Below, piece by piece: positions 1 to 10,286 of a stretch of DNA of 64,000 nt. Below the pieces are notes generated by a model that saw only the letters and a program-made list of their open reading frames with translations, was not told the DNA's origin and ran no database searches. The position numbers and the translations under genes are program-made. How positions within the stretch are numbered: the first letter of the stretch is position 1; each line of letters begins with the position of its first letter. The stretch spans positions 57,226,001 to 57,290,000 of the forward strand of contig JBITNC010000001.1 of the NCBI GenBank assembly GCA_050084985.1. Direction: 5' to 3'. Source of the DNA: Nageia nagi (taxonomy: Eukaryota; Pinophyta).

Positions 1-983
1 GGGAATCTTGACAATGAAGTTCAAAGCTTCCTCAATAAATCTTGCATGAACAAGAAGGTCAAAAATGCATGTATAATCAGTCATCCTATGAATAATACAA
101 TAAAAATCACTTATGTTATTGAAGTATTTATGACCTTCATCTAGTAGATCTGCATGGCTACATGTAGGTAGAACATATACAAAGGTTATGTTGTTATAGT
201 TGGTTCCCATGTTCTTCATCAAATCAAAGAGTTTAAGGGAATCCTTGTTGTAGTCTTGAATTATGTATCTTCCAATCATTGAAATCCATGAATCTATGTG
301 TGCATCATGTATCTTGTCAAACAATTATAGGGCCTTGTGTGTTCTTACACATTTTGCATGCTTTTCTATTAGGGTATTCACAACCATAACATTTGATGAA
401 AATCCATTTTCAACTACTCTTTGATGGATGTTCATACCTTCTTTGAGAGCTCTCATGGTGGCACATGATATAAGAATGCTATCAAAGGTTTTAGATTTTG
501 GCTTTACACCTAGTAACTACATATGATTAAAAATCTTTAGAGCCTTTTCATAAAATCCATTTTGTGTATATCCAAGGATCATTGTAGTCCATGAGATTGT
601 ATCTCTATGAGATATTTTTTTAAATAATTCATGAGCCATTTCATCATATCAATTTTGTGTATGTCCACTAGATCATTGTAGTCCATGAAACTATATATGC
701 ATCATACATCTTGTCAAGCAATTTGCATACCTAAATCATTTCTCTACTATCTTTATACCAAAACACTAGGTTAATTATAATCCCTTCTCTAGCATTTTTG
801 TTCATCAATTATTTTCTATTTCTTTCAAGTATTTCTCCTTTCATATTTGTGATTATTGCACCTCCTTTTCCAACTCTTCACTTTATAATTGTATAAGATT
901 ATGAAAAAATAGTTCAATACCATAAAATCATAGTATTAAATGGATTTCACAAATAGTTCAATTCCATTAGTTGAAACCATAGG
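1..983 (-). pseudogene. PPR (PLS/DYW-type) pseudogene, array copy A, cut by the window edge
   Basis: Most 5' of four direct repeats of a decayed pentatricopeptide-repeat gene. Only its upstream part lies in the window. It is recognised by alignment with the next copy: the anchor aagttcaaagcttcctc occurs at 17, 1379, 2739 and 4071, so the units step by 1362, 1360 and 1332 bp. Read on the minus strand it gives short PPR-like stretches (helix pairs ending in VSW-type motifs) broken by stops and frameshifts. The intact family consists of organelle RNA-editing or RNA-processing factors. No intact reading frame over about 60 codons survives here, so function is not expected. Confidence 0.72.
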
Positions 984-2357
984 ATTAAAAACATAGGTAT
1001 TATATTTGGAATATATCCTAATTCCTTCATCTTACTTGATAATTTCTCCAATTTTCTAAAGATATATCATGTTTGTGGGTGTGATCTCTCTCCTACAAGA
1101 AAATCATGTACCTTTTTGTAAACTTCAATCCAATTACATCTATGTGTCTTATTGATTCCTCTATATTTCATCAATGTCATTACTCTTTGAATATCATTAT
1201 AGTTTCCCAATTTAACATAAATATTTGAAATAAGAACATAATAAAAAGCATTTTTAGGTTCCAAAAAAAAAGGATTGTTGGCACAAATTCCCCTATTCCT
1301 ACATTCTTATGTAATCTACAAGTACTAAGTAGACACATCCATACATTTGAATCATGTTTCATGGTTATCTTCATAATTAAGTTCAAAGCTTCCTCAAGAT
1401 AGCCTATATGAACAATAAGTTCAACAATGCATGTATAATTTTCCATCACAGTAATAATGCAATAAAAGTCTCTTATGTTATTAAAGTATTTACGACCCTC
1501 ACCCACTAGACCTTAATGGTTGCATACAAGTAGGACACATACAAAGGTTATGTTGTCAAGGTTGGTTCCCAAGTGCTTCATTAGATCAAAGAGTTAAGAG
1601 CATCCTTTTCATATTCATGAATTTCATATCATGCAATAATTTTATTCCATGAAACCATGTGTGCATCATGAATCTTATCAAATAATTCTAGAGCCTTGTG
1701 CATTCTTCCACATTTTGCATACATGTCTATCACGGTGTGCACAACGATAATATTTGATGAGAAGACATTTTAAACTACTATTTGATGGATGTTCATACCT
1801 TCTTTGAGAGCCTCCATGGTGGCACATGGAACATGTTGTAAGAATGCTAGCAAAAGTTGTGGAGTTTGGATTTACACTTGATAATTGCATCTACTTAAAA
1901 GTATATAGAGCCTTTTTAGAAAATTCATTTTGTGTATATCTTGGGATCATTGCCTTCCATGAGATTGCATCTATATGGGGCATTTTTTTAACATATTTGC
2001 ATGCCCTTTTAACATATATCTTTTATTCATATTCACTAGATCATTGTAGTCCATGAAACTATGTGTGCATCATGCATCATGTCAAGCAATTCATGATCCT
2101 TAAGCATTTCTCTACTCTCTTCATACCAAAGTACCAAGATACTTGTAAACCCTTCTCTAACATCTATTTTTCATCAAGTAGTTTATATTTCCTTCAAGTA
2201 TTTATCCTTTCATATTTGCAATTCTTTTATCTCCTTTTCTAACTCTTCACCCTATAATTATTTAGGATTCTTGAAAAATAGTTCAATACCATGAAACTGT
2301 AGTATTAAATAATAAGTATTTTACAAATATTTAAATTCCATTAGTTGAAACTATAGT
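984..2357 (-). pseudogene. PPR (DYW-type) pseudogene, array copy B
   Basis: Best preserved copy. The minus-strand frame at 1067-1264 gives an E/E+ domain (EPKNAFYYVLISNIYVKLG, then CNWIEVYKKVHDFLVGERSH). It continues past the end of that frame into the start of a DYW domain (KLEKLSSKMKELGYIPN, about 1005-1060). The frame at 1180-1506 carries the last PPR motifs (MENYTCIVELI, YLEEALNLI, DSNVWMCLLSTCRLHKN), and 1678-1890 carries an upstream motif (NPNSTTFASILTTC). The frames overlap, so frameshifts separate them. The DYW domain is truncated before its zinc-binding and deaminase-like residues. Plant PPR-DYW proteins act in RNA editing in plastids and mitochondria; this copy cannot make one. Confidence 0.85.
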
Positions 2358-3707
2358 ATTAAAAACATAGGTATTGTATATGGAATATAACCTACTACCT
2401 TCATCTCACTTGATAATTTCTTTAATTTTCCATAGATCTCCTATGTTTTTGGGTATGATATGTCTTCTACAAAAAACACATGTACCCTTTTGGAGACTTC
2501 AATCCAAGTATCTTCTTGATTAGTCTATCTTTCATAAATATCATTACTCTTTGAACATTATACCATATGCTCAATTCAACATAAATATTTGAAAGAAGAA
2601 CATAAGATGAAGCATTTTTCCACTCTAACAAAGAAAAAGAATTGTTGCCATGAACTCTCCTATTCCTACATTATTATGTAATCTATAAGAAGACACATCC
2701 ACACATCTGATTTAGGTTTCATAGGCATATTTATAATGAAGTTCAAAGCTTCCTCAAGATATCCTACATGACCAAGAAGGTCAAAAATGCATGTATAATT
2801 ATTCATCTCAGAAATAATGTAATAAAAGTTACTTATGATATCAAAGTATTTATGACCCTCATCCATTAGACATGTATGGATGCATACAAGTAGAACATAT
2901 ACAAAGGTTATGTTGTTAGGATTAGTTCCCAAGTTCTTCATTAGATCAAAAAATTTAGATTAGCCTTCTCATTTTCATGAATTGCATATCCTTCAATCAT
3001 TACAATCCATGAAACTATGTGTGCATTATGCATCTTGTCAAATAATTCTAGGTCCTTTTGTATTCTTCCATGTTTTGCATACATGTCTATTAGGGTGTTC
3101 AAAATCATAACATTTGATGCGAATCCATTTTAAACTACTCTTTTATGGATGTTCATACCTTATTTGAGATCTCCCATGGTGGTACATGCCGTAAGAATGT
3201 TGGAAAAGATTACAGAATTTGGCTTTACACTTAACAATTACATCTTCTTAAAGTCTCTAGATCCTTTTCAAAGAACCCATTTTATGCATATCTAGGGATC
3301 ATTGTAGTCCCATGAGATTACATCTATATGAAGTATTTTGTCAAATAATTCACATTCCCTTTCAAAGTATTCATTTTGTGTATATCCACTATATCATTTT
3401 AATCCATAAAAATATGTGTACATCATGCCTATTTTCTAGAAATTCATGTGCCTTAAGAGTTGCTCTACTCTCTTCTTACCAAAGTACCAAGTTACTTGTA
3501 AGCCCTTCTCTGTCATCTTTTGACATCAAGTTTTTTCTATTTCTTTCAATTATTTCTCCTTTTATATTCACAATTCTTGCATTTCCTTTTATAACTCTTC
3601 ACTCTACAATTGTATAGGATTATTGAAAAATAATTCAATACCATGAAACCATAGTATTAAAAAAAGGATTTCACAAATAGTTCAATTATATTAGTTAAAA
3701 ATGTAGT
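2358..3707 (-). pseudogene. PPR (DYW-type) pseudogene, array copy C
   Basis: Third unit of the array. The minus-strand frame at 2666-2941 encodes a PPR pair in the same position as in copy B (NNITFVYVLLVCIHTCLMDEG, then YLEEALNFIINMPMKP and DVWMCLL). The E-domain equivalent lies at about 2440-2640 but is frameshifted. The order of motifs (upstream PPR, last PPRs, E, truncated DYW) matches copies A and B, so the whole unit was duplicated rather than single motifs. Stops and frameshifts throughout. Confidence 0.8.
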
Positions 3708-4680
3708 ATTAAAAAACACATGTATTATATTTGGAATATACCCTACTAATTTTCTATGTTTGTGGGTACTTTGATCTATCTCCTATAAGAAAATCATGTA
3801 CCCTTTTATCAATATCAATCCAAGTACACACAAGTGTCTTCTTGATTCCTCTATATTTCATCAATGTCATCAATATTTTAACATCATACTAGCTACCCAA
3901 TTCAATATAAATATTTGAAATAAGAATATAAGATGAAGCATTTTTAGGCTCCAATAAAAAAAGGATTGTTGCCACAAATTTCCCTATTCCTTACATTTTT
4001 ATGTAACCTACAAGCACCAAGCATACACATCCACAAATCCTATTTAGGTTTTATGGGTATCTTGAGTATGAAGTTCAAAGCTTCCTCAAGATATATTGCA
4101 TGGCCAAGAAGGTCAACAATGCATGTATAATTATTCATCCCAAGAATAATGCAATAAAATTCATGTCATTAAAGTATTTATGACTCACATCCATTAGAAT
4201 TGCATGGTTGAATGCAAGTAGAACATATATAATGATTATGATATCAAGGTTGGTTACCAAGTGCTTCATTAGATCAAATATTTTAAAGGCATCCTTGTTG
4301 TAGCCATGAAAATATGTGTGTATACCCTCCAATATTTTCAATCCATAAAACTATGTGTGCATACCTGCCAATTTGTTAGTCCATAAAATTGTGTGTGCAT
4401 ATCCATTCTATGTATACCCTCTAATCATTGCAATACATGAGATTTTTTCTTTATGTTGCATTTTATTGAAAATATTTTCAACTTTCTTAAGAATTCCAAT
4501 CTATGCATATCCAATGATCATTGAATTCTATTATATGGTATATTGCAGCTAAGAAAACTAGAAATACTATCTCTAAAATTCCTTATGCTTCATCTAGATT
4601 CCCTACACGACCAAGAAGATCAACCAAACATTTATAGTGTTTCATAAGAGTAATTGCAAAGGTTATTCATTTGGATATGA
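3708..4680 (-). pseudogene. PPR pseudogene, array copy D, most decayed
   Basis: Fourth unit, with its 3' portion matching copies B and C (anchor at 4071; the step of 1332 bp indicates small deletions). The minus-strand frame 4135-4341 retains only a weak PPR-like pattern (DAFKIFDLMKHLVTN, then HAILMDVSHKYFNDM). The upstream end fades out near 4.6-4.7 kb, where similarity to the other copies is lost, so the boundary is approximate. Confidence 0.68.
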
Positions 4681-5385
4681 AATTAGTCAATTTAATTTTC
4701 TAAAAAATATTTGAGGGGCTCCATCCACAAATGAGAATTATATTTTTTTTGAAAATATGAATAATATGATGGTGGTTATAAAACACCCTCTTATTACATA
4801 TGAGGATAGTTAAAAAAAATTGTATTATTTTTTATTTGCAATTTGTTTTCAAGTTTTACATAAAACAACAATTATTAACCATCCCAAAAATAAATAATAA
4901 AATGATTATTAAATTCCCTTATATACTGATACTAAGGTAGTTATGAACCATAATCTTTTCTCCTAATTGTTTTACAATGATCTCATCTATAATGGGTAAA
5001 AAATTACCATGAAGAACTTATCAGGGTAGCTTACAACTATTATTGAAGCTCAATTTTAGTATAGTGCAAGTATTTAACACCAATTGGTATCACGTACATG
5101 ATATGGAATTAGATAATATGATAATATTTTAATTACTATGTGGTTATCATGGTTGATGTTTTTGTTAGTATAGAATGATCATATTTGATGTTTTTACTGT
5201 TGAGTGATGGATCTATGATGCATTGTTTTCTTATGAGCATAATGATGGTTGTATAATTGGAAGTGCAAGTACTATTGATTTCATATGATTTTAAAGCAAT
5301 TTAAAGGAGGGATCACGTTGGATAATGGCCCAAAAGCATTGTCAATCATTGAGATAGTATTTTGTACCATTTTGACTTACATTTC

Positions 5386-5424
<39 letters not shown>

Positions 5425-8190
5425 CATTTGCATGATAATTATTATTTCAGCTACATGGAATTATGATTGATCAAACTACCTTGTATGAGATCTAAATCTA
5501 AAATATGGAACTTGAAGAGTTGTACCATTTACACTATTGGAGTATTGGAATTGCATTTTATATTGAACACTTTTAGATCATGAGACTACATTAAGCTTGA
5601 GTTAATATTATGAATGGAGTTCATGATACTTGCATACATGCTATTACACTTCCATAAAAAAGAAATGATTACTTTAAATTTTTTAAGTATTCAATTACAC
5701 AAAAAGAGGTATTGATAGTTGATAATTGTATACCTGCATCAATAAAGAAAAATATTAGTCCCTTGCATTGGTAAAATTTTAACATAACCTTATTAACATG
5801 GCTATGTCAAAAATAGTGTTAAATTATTAATATAAAAAAATAAAATTGAAACTTATACCTAATAATGGAAGGGACTTAGCATTTTATTATCTACGCTAAG
5901 ACTAGGGCATTATCTAAATGCCTAACACCTAAAACCTAATATCTTAGTTACTGAGCCTAAGACTAAACCTAAACAAAACTAAATGATAAAAAATACAAAA
6001 ATTGGTAATAATGTCTATCACTACCAACTAGTGCATAAAGAGATAAGGAAGCATTTGGCATTGGAAAATTGATAAGTTAGAGGTGCCAGGACTTAGAGAG
6101 AGAAATTAAGAATTGAATGCCTTATTTGTACTAGTAAAAAAAACTCTATAGTACAAATATCCTCGACATAGTATTGAGGAAAGCTCAAGATTCATGGATC
6201 TATATAAGACTTATTATCCAACATAGGATACAAAGAGTTTGGAGATCTCCCATCATGTTTCCTTAATAGATAGCTCAAATTATCATATTTGAATGAAATT
6301 ACATTTCAAATTAGGGTTTGATAGATATTATCTTGATGGGTGCAATGGATGTCATTATACAACATTTGCATTGGCAAAACACTATCGAAATATCATAAGA
6401 AAAATCATAAAAATCCACTACGAAGAGGGAACTATGTGGTTATGAGGTATGAGGGTATAGTATTGCTAAGAGATTTAAGGTTGAAACACCATGATTTTTC
6501 ATAACTAAATGGTGCCCTCATATAGTATTTCTCATCAAAAAATTAAGGTACAAACTATATCCACCTACAAACATTCATATAAGTATCATAGTAATAGCAA
6601 TAAATGTTATTTGTAACTTCTCAATATGGGGTAACTTAGTTGCTTTTGGTCTAGGGTTTGATTTATTGGAATTTGTTATAAATAGGAATCCACTTTGATT
6701 TTTTTTTTTTAACAACAACAAAGGAGGAGTTGTATAAGAGCATCACTAGGTGGATTTGGAGCTCAATATGATTGCAAGCCTTATCCAAGTAAGCTTCTAA
6801 TTTACTATTTCATAGGGTTTCCTATGTGGCATGAGTTTTTTGTTGCAATAAATTGAAATGTATATGCTTTTATTTACCTATAGGGATGATGTTAAAGCCC
6901 TAGTTTGAATTGCAATGTTATTGTTACAAGATTAAATTATAAAATTTATGGTTATGTTTTTATGGGAATAAACCCCAGAGCGTACTACAATTTCATTTAC
7001 TTGTTAAATAACTTGTAAAAAAATGATTTTAACCCTAGATAGTCATTGTATGGGTTGTAAACCTAGACATGGGTCTTCTTATGGGTGCCATAGCTTAGGT
7101 GTTGAAATGTAGAATCCTTAGTAAGGCTAATGTTAAAAGCATTCTTATTTGGTGTGAATATAAAACCTATAGCTAAAAATGAAAACTCACCTCTAGAAAT
7201 GGTTTTATTCTACTATAAAGGGTCTAATCCAAATAAATACTTCATAGGTGTTCATAACAAAAGATTTTTAGTTTCTACAAATTGTATGTATATCTTGGCA
7301 AAGAACTAGAAATATTTTACTATTTTGTAAGCATGTATAAATTGATTATGTTGAACATCACTAAAGAAATAAAATTTTAGAAGGATTTAATCACCAAGTC
7401 TATATAAAATTTATTTTATAGTAGAAAGAAAATATTATAGAGAAAACTATCATTTCTACAGTAAATAATATGAAGTTATTATTAAATGTAGAAGAGGGAA
7501 TGAAAGCAAATTTGTAGATGTAACAAAATAATTAAGGAATATCCTCCCTAATGTTCTCAAAGTGATTTTTATGAACTTTTAATATTCCATCAAAATCTAA
7601 GTTTCCATTCAAATAATTAATGTTAGTAGTATTTGAAGTTAGATCTAATGTATGGTATATGGTTAGATTTTTAAGATCTTTAAAATTAGTGCTTCTAATT
7701 ATAGTCAAATCTAATATTTCTTAATTAGATTTTTAAAACTATGCTAAGATCTTACTAAATTGCAAGCTTACAAAAATTTAATTTATGATTTTTGTAATAA
7801 AAGTTTTTTTTTTTGTAAGAAAGTTAAAGTATTGTCTTGCTATATTCTTGCGATTTTTTTTGTAACAAGTAAAGTTACAAAAGCTTGCAATTTTTTTTTA
7901 TTTTTTTGATAAAATTTTATTATTTCTCTATTTTTTTATTTAAAAAAAATACAAATTAAATATAAATTTTTTTTCTATATTTTTTATATAAAAAAAGGAA
8001 AAGTTTTTTTCTATTTTTAATATTAAAAAAATAGAATTTTTTATTTAAAAAAATTATGTTTTCTATATTTTACATATACAAATGTTTTTTATTAAAAAAA
8101 GGGAAAAAATTAAAGAAAAAAATTCAAATATGGGGGCACATCACAAATGAAGGGACATGTAGTCTTCTTGGGGGATCGTATACACCTAAG
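4681..8190. other. AT-rich intergenic DNA without recognised genes
   Basis: No reading frame with a recognisable domain. The stretch 7790-8130 is very rich in runs of T and A. The only discrete elements seen are the AC microsatellite at 5389-5422 and, at its right edge, the 40-bp minisatellite. Confidence 0.6.
5389..5422. repeat. (AC)17 microsatellite
   Basis: Seventeen uninterrupted AC dinucleotides. A short reading frame runs through it (Thr-His repeats), but it is a by-product of the repeat. Confidence 0.97.
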
Positions 8191-8470
8191 GGAGCATAAC
8201 CCCAATACGGGATGTAACCCCAAAAGGGGGTGCATAGCCTCCCAAAGGAAGGTGCAACCCTAATAGGGGGTGCACAACCTTCCAAAGGGTGGTGCAACCC
8301 TAATAAGGGGTGTGCAACCTCCCAAAGAAGGATGTAATCCCAATAGGGGGCTCATAGCCTCCTAAAGGGGAGTGCAACACTAAAAGGGGGTGTGTAGCCT
8401 CCCAAAGAGGAATGAAACCCTAATAGGGAGTGTGCTACTTCCAAAAGGGGGGTCATAACCTCTATGGGAT
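8191..8470. repeat. 40-bp minisatellite, seven units
   Basis: Units start at 8191, 8231, 8271, 8311, 8351, 8391 and 8431, an exact 40-bp step without indels. Each has the pattern (t)gcataacct-cccaaagg-a-ggtgcaaccc-taataggggg. It is clearly GC-richer than the surrounding AT-rich DNA, with G-runs of 4-6 on the top strand once per unit. Confidence 0.92.
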
Positions 8471-9377
8471 GGTACCACCCTCTCCCCTCTGGTGCCCCTC
8501 CATGCATGCCATGTTTTTTTCTCTTCTATCAGGTGGTTCAACCTCAAGGGTCTACAATTTATTTTTCCTTCCTCCTTTCATTACAAATCCTCCTCCTTGC
8601 AATTTATTAAAATAGGGTTTAGCCCTTTATAGTTAAAAAGGATTTGAGGTACCTTTTTAAATTTATTAAAATAGGGTTTTTTTTATTAGAGGCATATTTA
8701 AAAAAAAAAAAAGGAGGTGAAAGCATCTTCTAAAAAGGAAAGTTTTTTTTTTAAGGAAACTTGAAAAAAAAAAATAGAGATGATAGTTTGAATAAAAGTA
8801 AGTCACCTAATGCCCATTTTTTACAACAAAATATCATTGTTCACATTGCCTTATTTTTATTAATTTTTTTGTGCAAATTGATATTTTAATTTTTCACTCA
8901 AGAGTGATATGGTCATTTATGAAGTATTTTTAAAATATAGGGTATCCTATATGGGTATTATTGCTTTAATAGCTTTAAATCTTGATAATATTGCAAATAT
9001 AGTAATTTTTAAGTATCAAATATTTTTTATCCTCTACATTAAGATTGAAAAATATTTGATTAATGCTTTAGATAGGCTATTTAATCCTTTAGGTAAATTA
9101 CTATGCTAATTCACAAATTGTATGCGTTGGATAACCTATTTAATCCTTTGGATAAATTCATAGAGTATAGTTATATTTTATGCATATTTTTATCAAAACA
9201 ACAACCTTTTTGGTCAAATGTTTCCAAGTATTACAAATCTATAAAGACTGATGCAATATTTGATTCACTTTTTAAAATTGATAATTTTGTAAGGTAAAAT
9301 TGATGACGATTTCTTCTTATGTCCTATCTAAAAATGTGTGAAGTTTTTATGGCAAAGAAACAAGGAGAAGTTGCATT
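8471..9377. other. AT-rich intergenic DNA
   Basis: Low-complexity A/T runs (8690-8780) and short frames of about 65 codons (8909-9109, 9103-9297) with no recognisable domain. These are taken as chance frames. Confidence 0.5.
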
Positions 9378-9491
9378 AAATATGTACACTATTTGTTGTG
9401 AATATGCATAAGGTTAAATATGCACACTATTTGTTGTGAATATGCATAAGGTTAAATATGCACACTATTTGTTGTGAATGTGCATAAGGTT
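9378..9491. repeat. 38-bp direct repeat, three units
   Basis: Three contiguous units at 9378-9415, 9416-9453 and 9454-9491, beginning aaatatgcacactatttg and ending gcataaggtt. The first has a T for C in 'gtacac' and the third a G for A in 'gaatgtgc'; they are otherwise identical. They end about 290 bp left of the Copia insertion. Confidence 0.95.
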
Positions 9492-9778
9492 TAATGTTTG
9501 TAGTGCTTGGATGTGCATAGTGTTTGAAGTGGAAATTTAGGTAAAAAAAATTTCAAACTTTTAAATTTAATCATGTGCATCTTAACTAGTATCATAGTCA
9601 AGTTGATATCTTGTGGCTTGTGTATCTTGACATATTGGTAAGATGGCATTTTGTGGCTTGTAAATATTGATTTAGTCAAGTGGTTATGCCTTTAAAAATC
9701 TTGACTTTATGGTTTAGTCAACATGACATTTGATCATTTATGACATAGTTAAGATAACATAGTCACATGGATATTTGT

Positions 9779-10271
9779 TGTTGGAATGTATAATGCATTA
9801 TTGTAAAGGTTTGTATTAATTTCTATGTAAATTCACTGATACTTAAAGGTATCATTTGATACCTTAAGTATTTAAGTGAATATGATAATGTAACTTGTCC
9901 TACACTCCATGTCATGAGCATGCCCCTTGGGTAAAAGGATGTGCATGTCATGCTATTGTACATTAGATAAAAGGGTGATCCAAAGAGGGATTTTGGCATA
10001 TAAATAGAAGCCTCCCTCTTTGTGGTCACACACACTAATTGTGAAGTAAAGTTATGCTATATAATAGTGGTTAGGAGAAAAGAGTAGAAGGATTGTAAGA
10101 GTTCATATTTGTTAAGAAGAGAGATCTAGTTAGTGGATGTACTCCTAGTTAGAGGAACCACATACATCTTGTGTTATCTTTGTGAGATTTCTTTGTGTGA
10201 TAGATGTGAATTGAGATCTTTCATGTGATCTTGGTTGTTTAAGAATTATCTTGTTAGTGTTAATTCTTTCA
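9779..10271 (+). repeat. 5' LTR of Copia copy 1
   Basis: 493 bp, TG...CA ends. A TATA-like tataaatag at 9999-10007 would be the LTR promoter; transcription would start about 30 bp downstream. The same motif is present in the other LTRs of the family (for example 49634-49641). Confidence 0.95.
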
Positions 10272-10274
10272 AAT

Positions 10275-10286
10275 TGGTATCAAATC
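10275..10286 (+). other. Primer binding site, tRNA-iMet type, mutated
   Basis: tggtatcaaatc lies 3 bp after the 5' LTR. The plant initiator-tRNA primer site is TGGTATCAGAGC, so ten of twelve positions agree. A Copia-typical location. Confidence 0.8.

Noticed and set aside
5285-5470. 61-codon frame containing Thr-His repeats
   Set aside because: Created by the (AC)17 microsatellite; nothing else supports coding.
5900-5990. cctaaaacctaat / ctaaacctaaac words resembling plant telomere repeats
   Set aside because: Not in register and too few to be an interstitial telomeric array.
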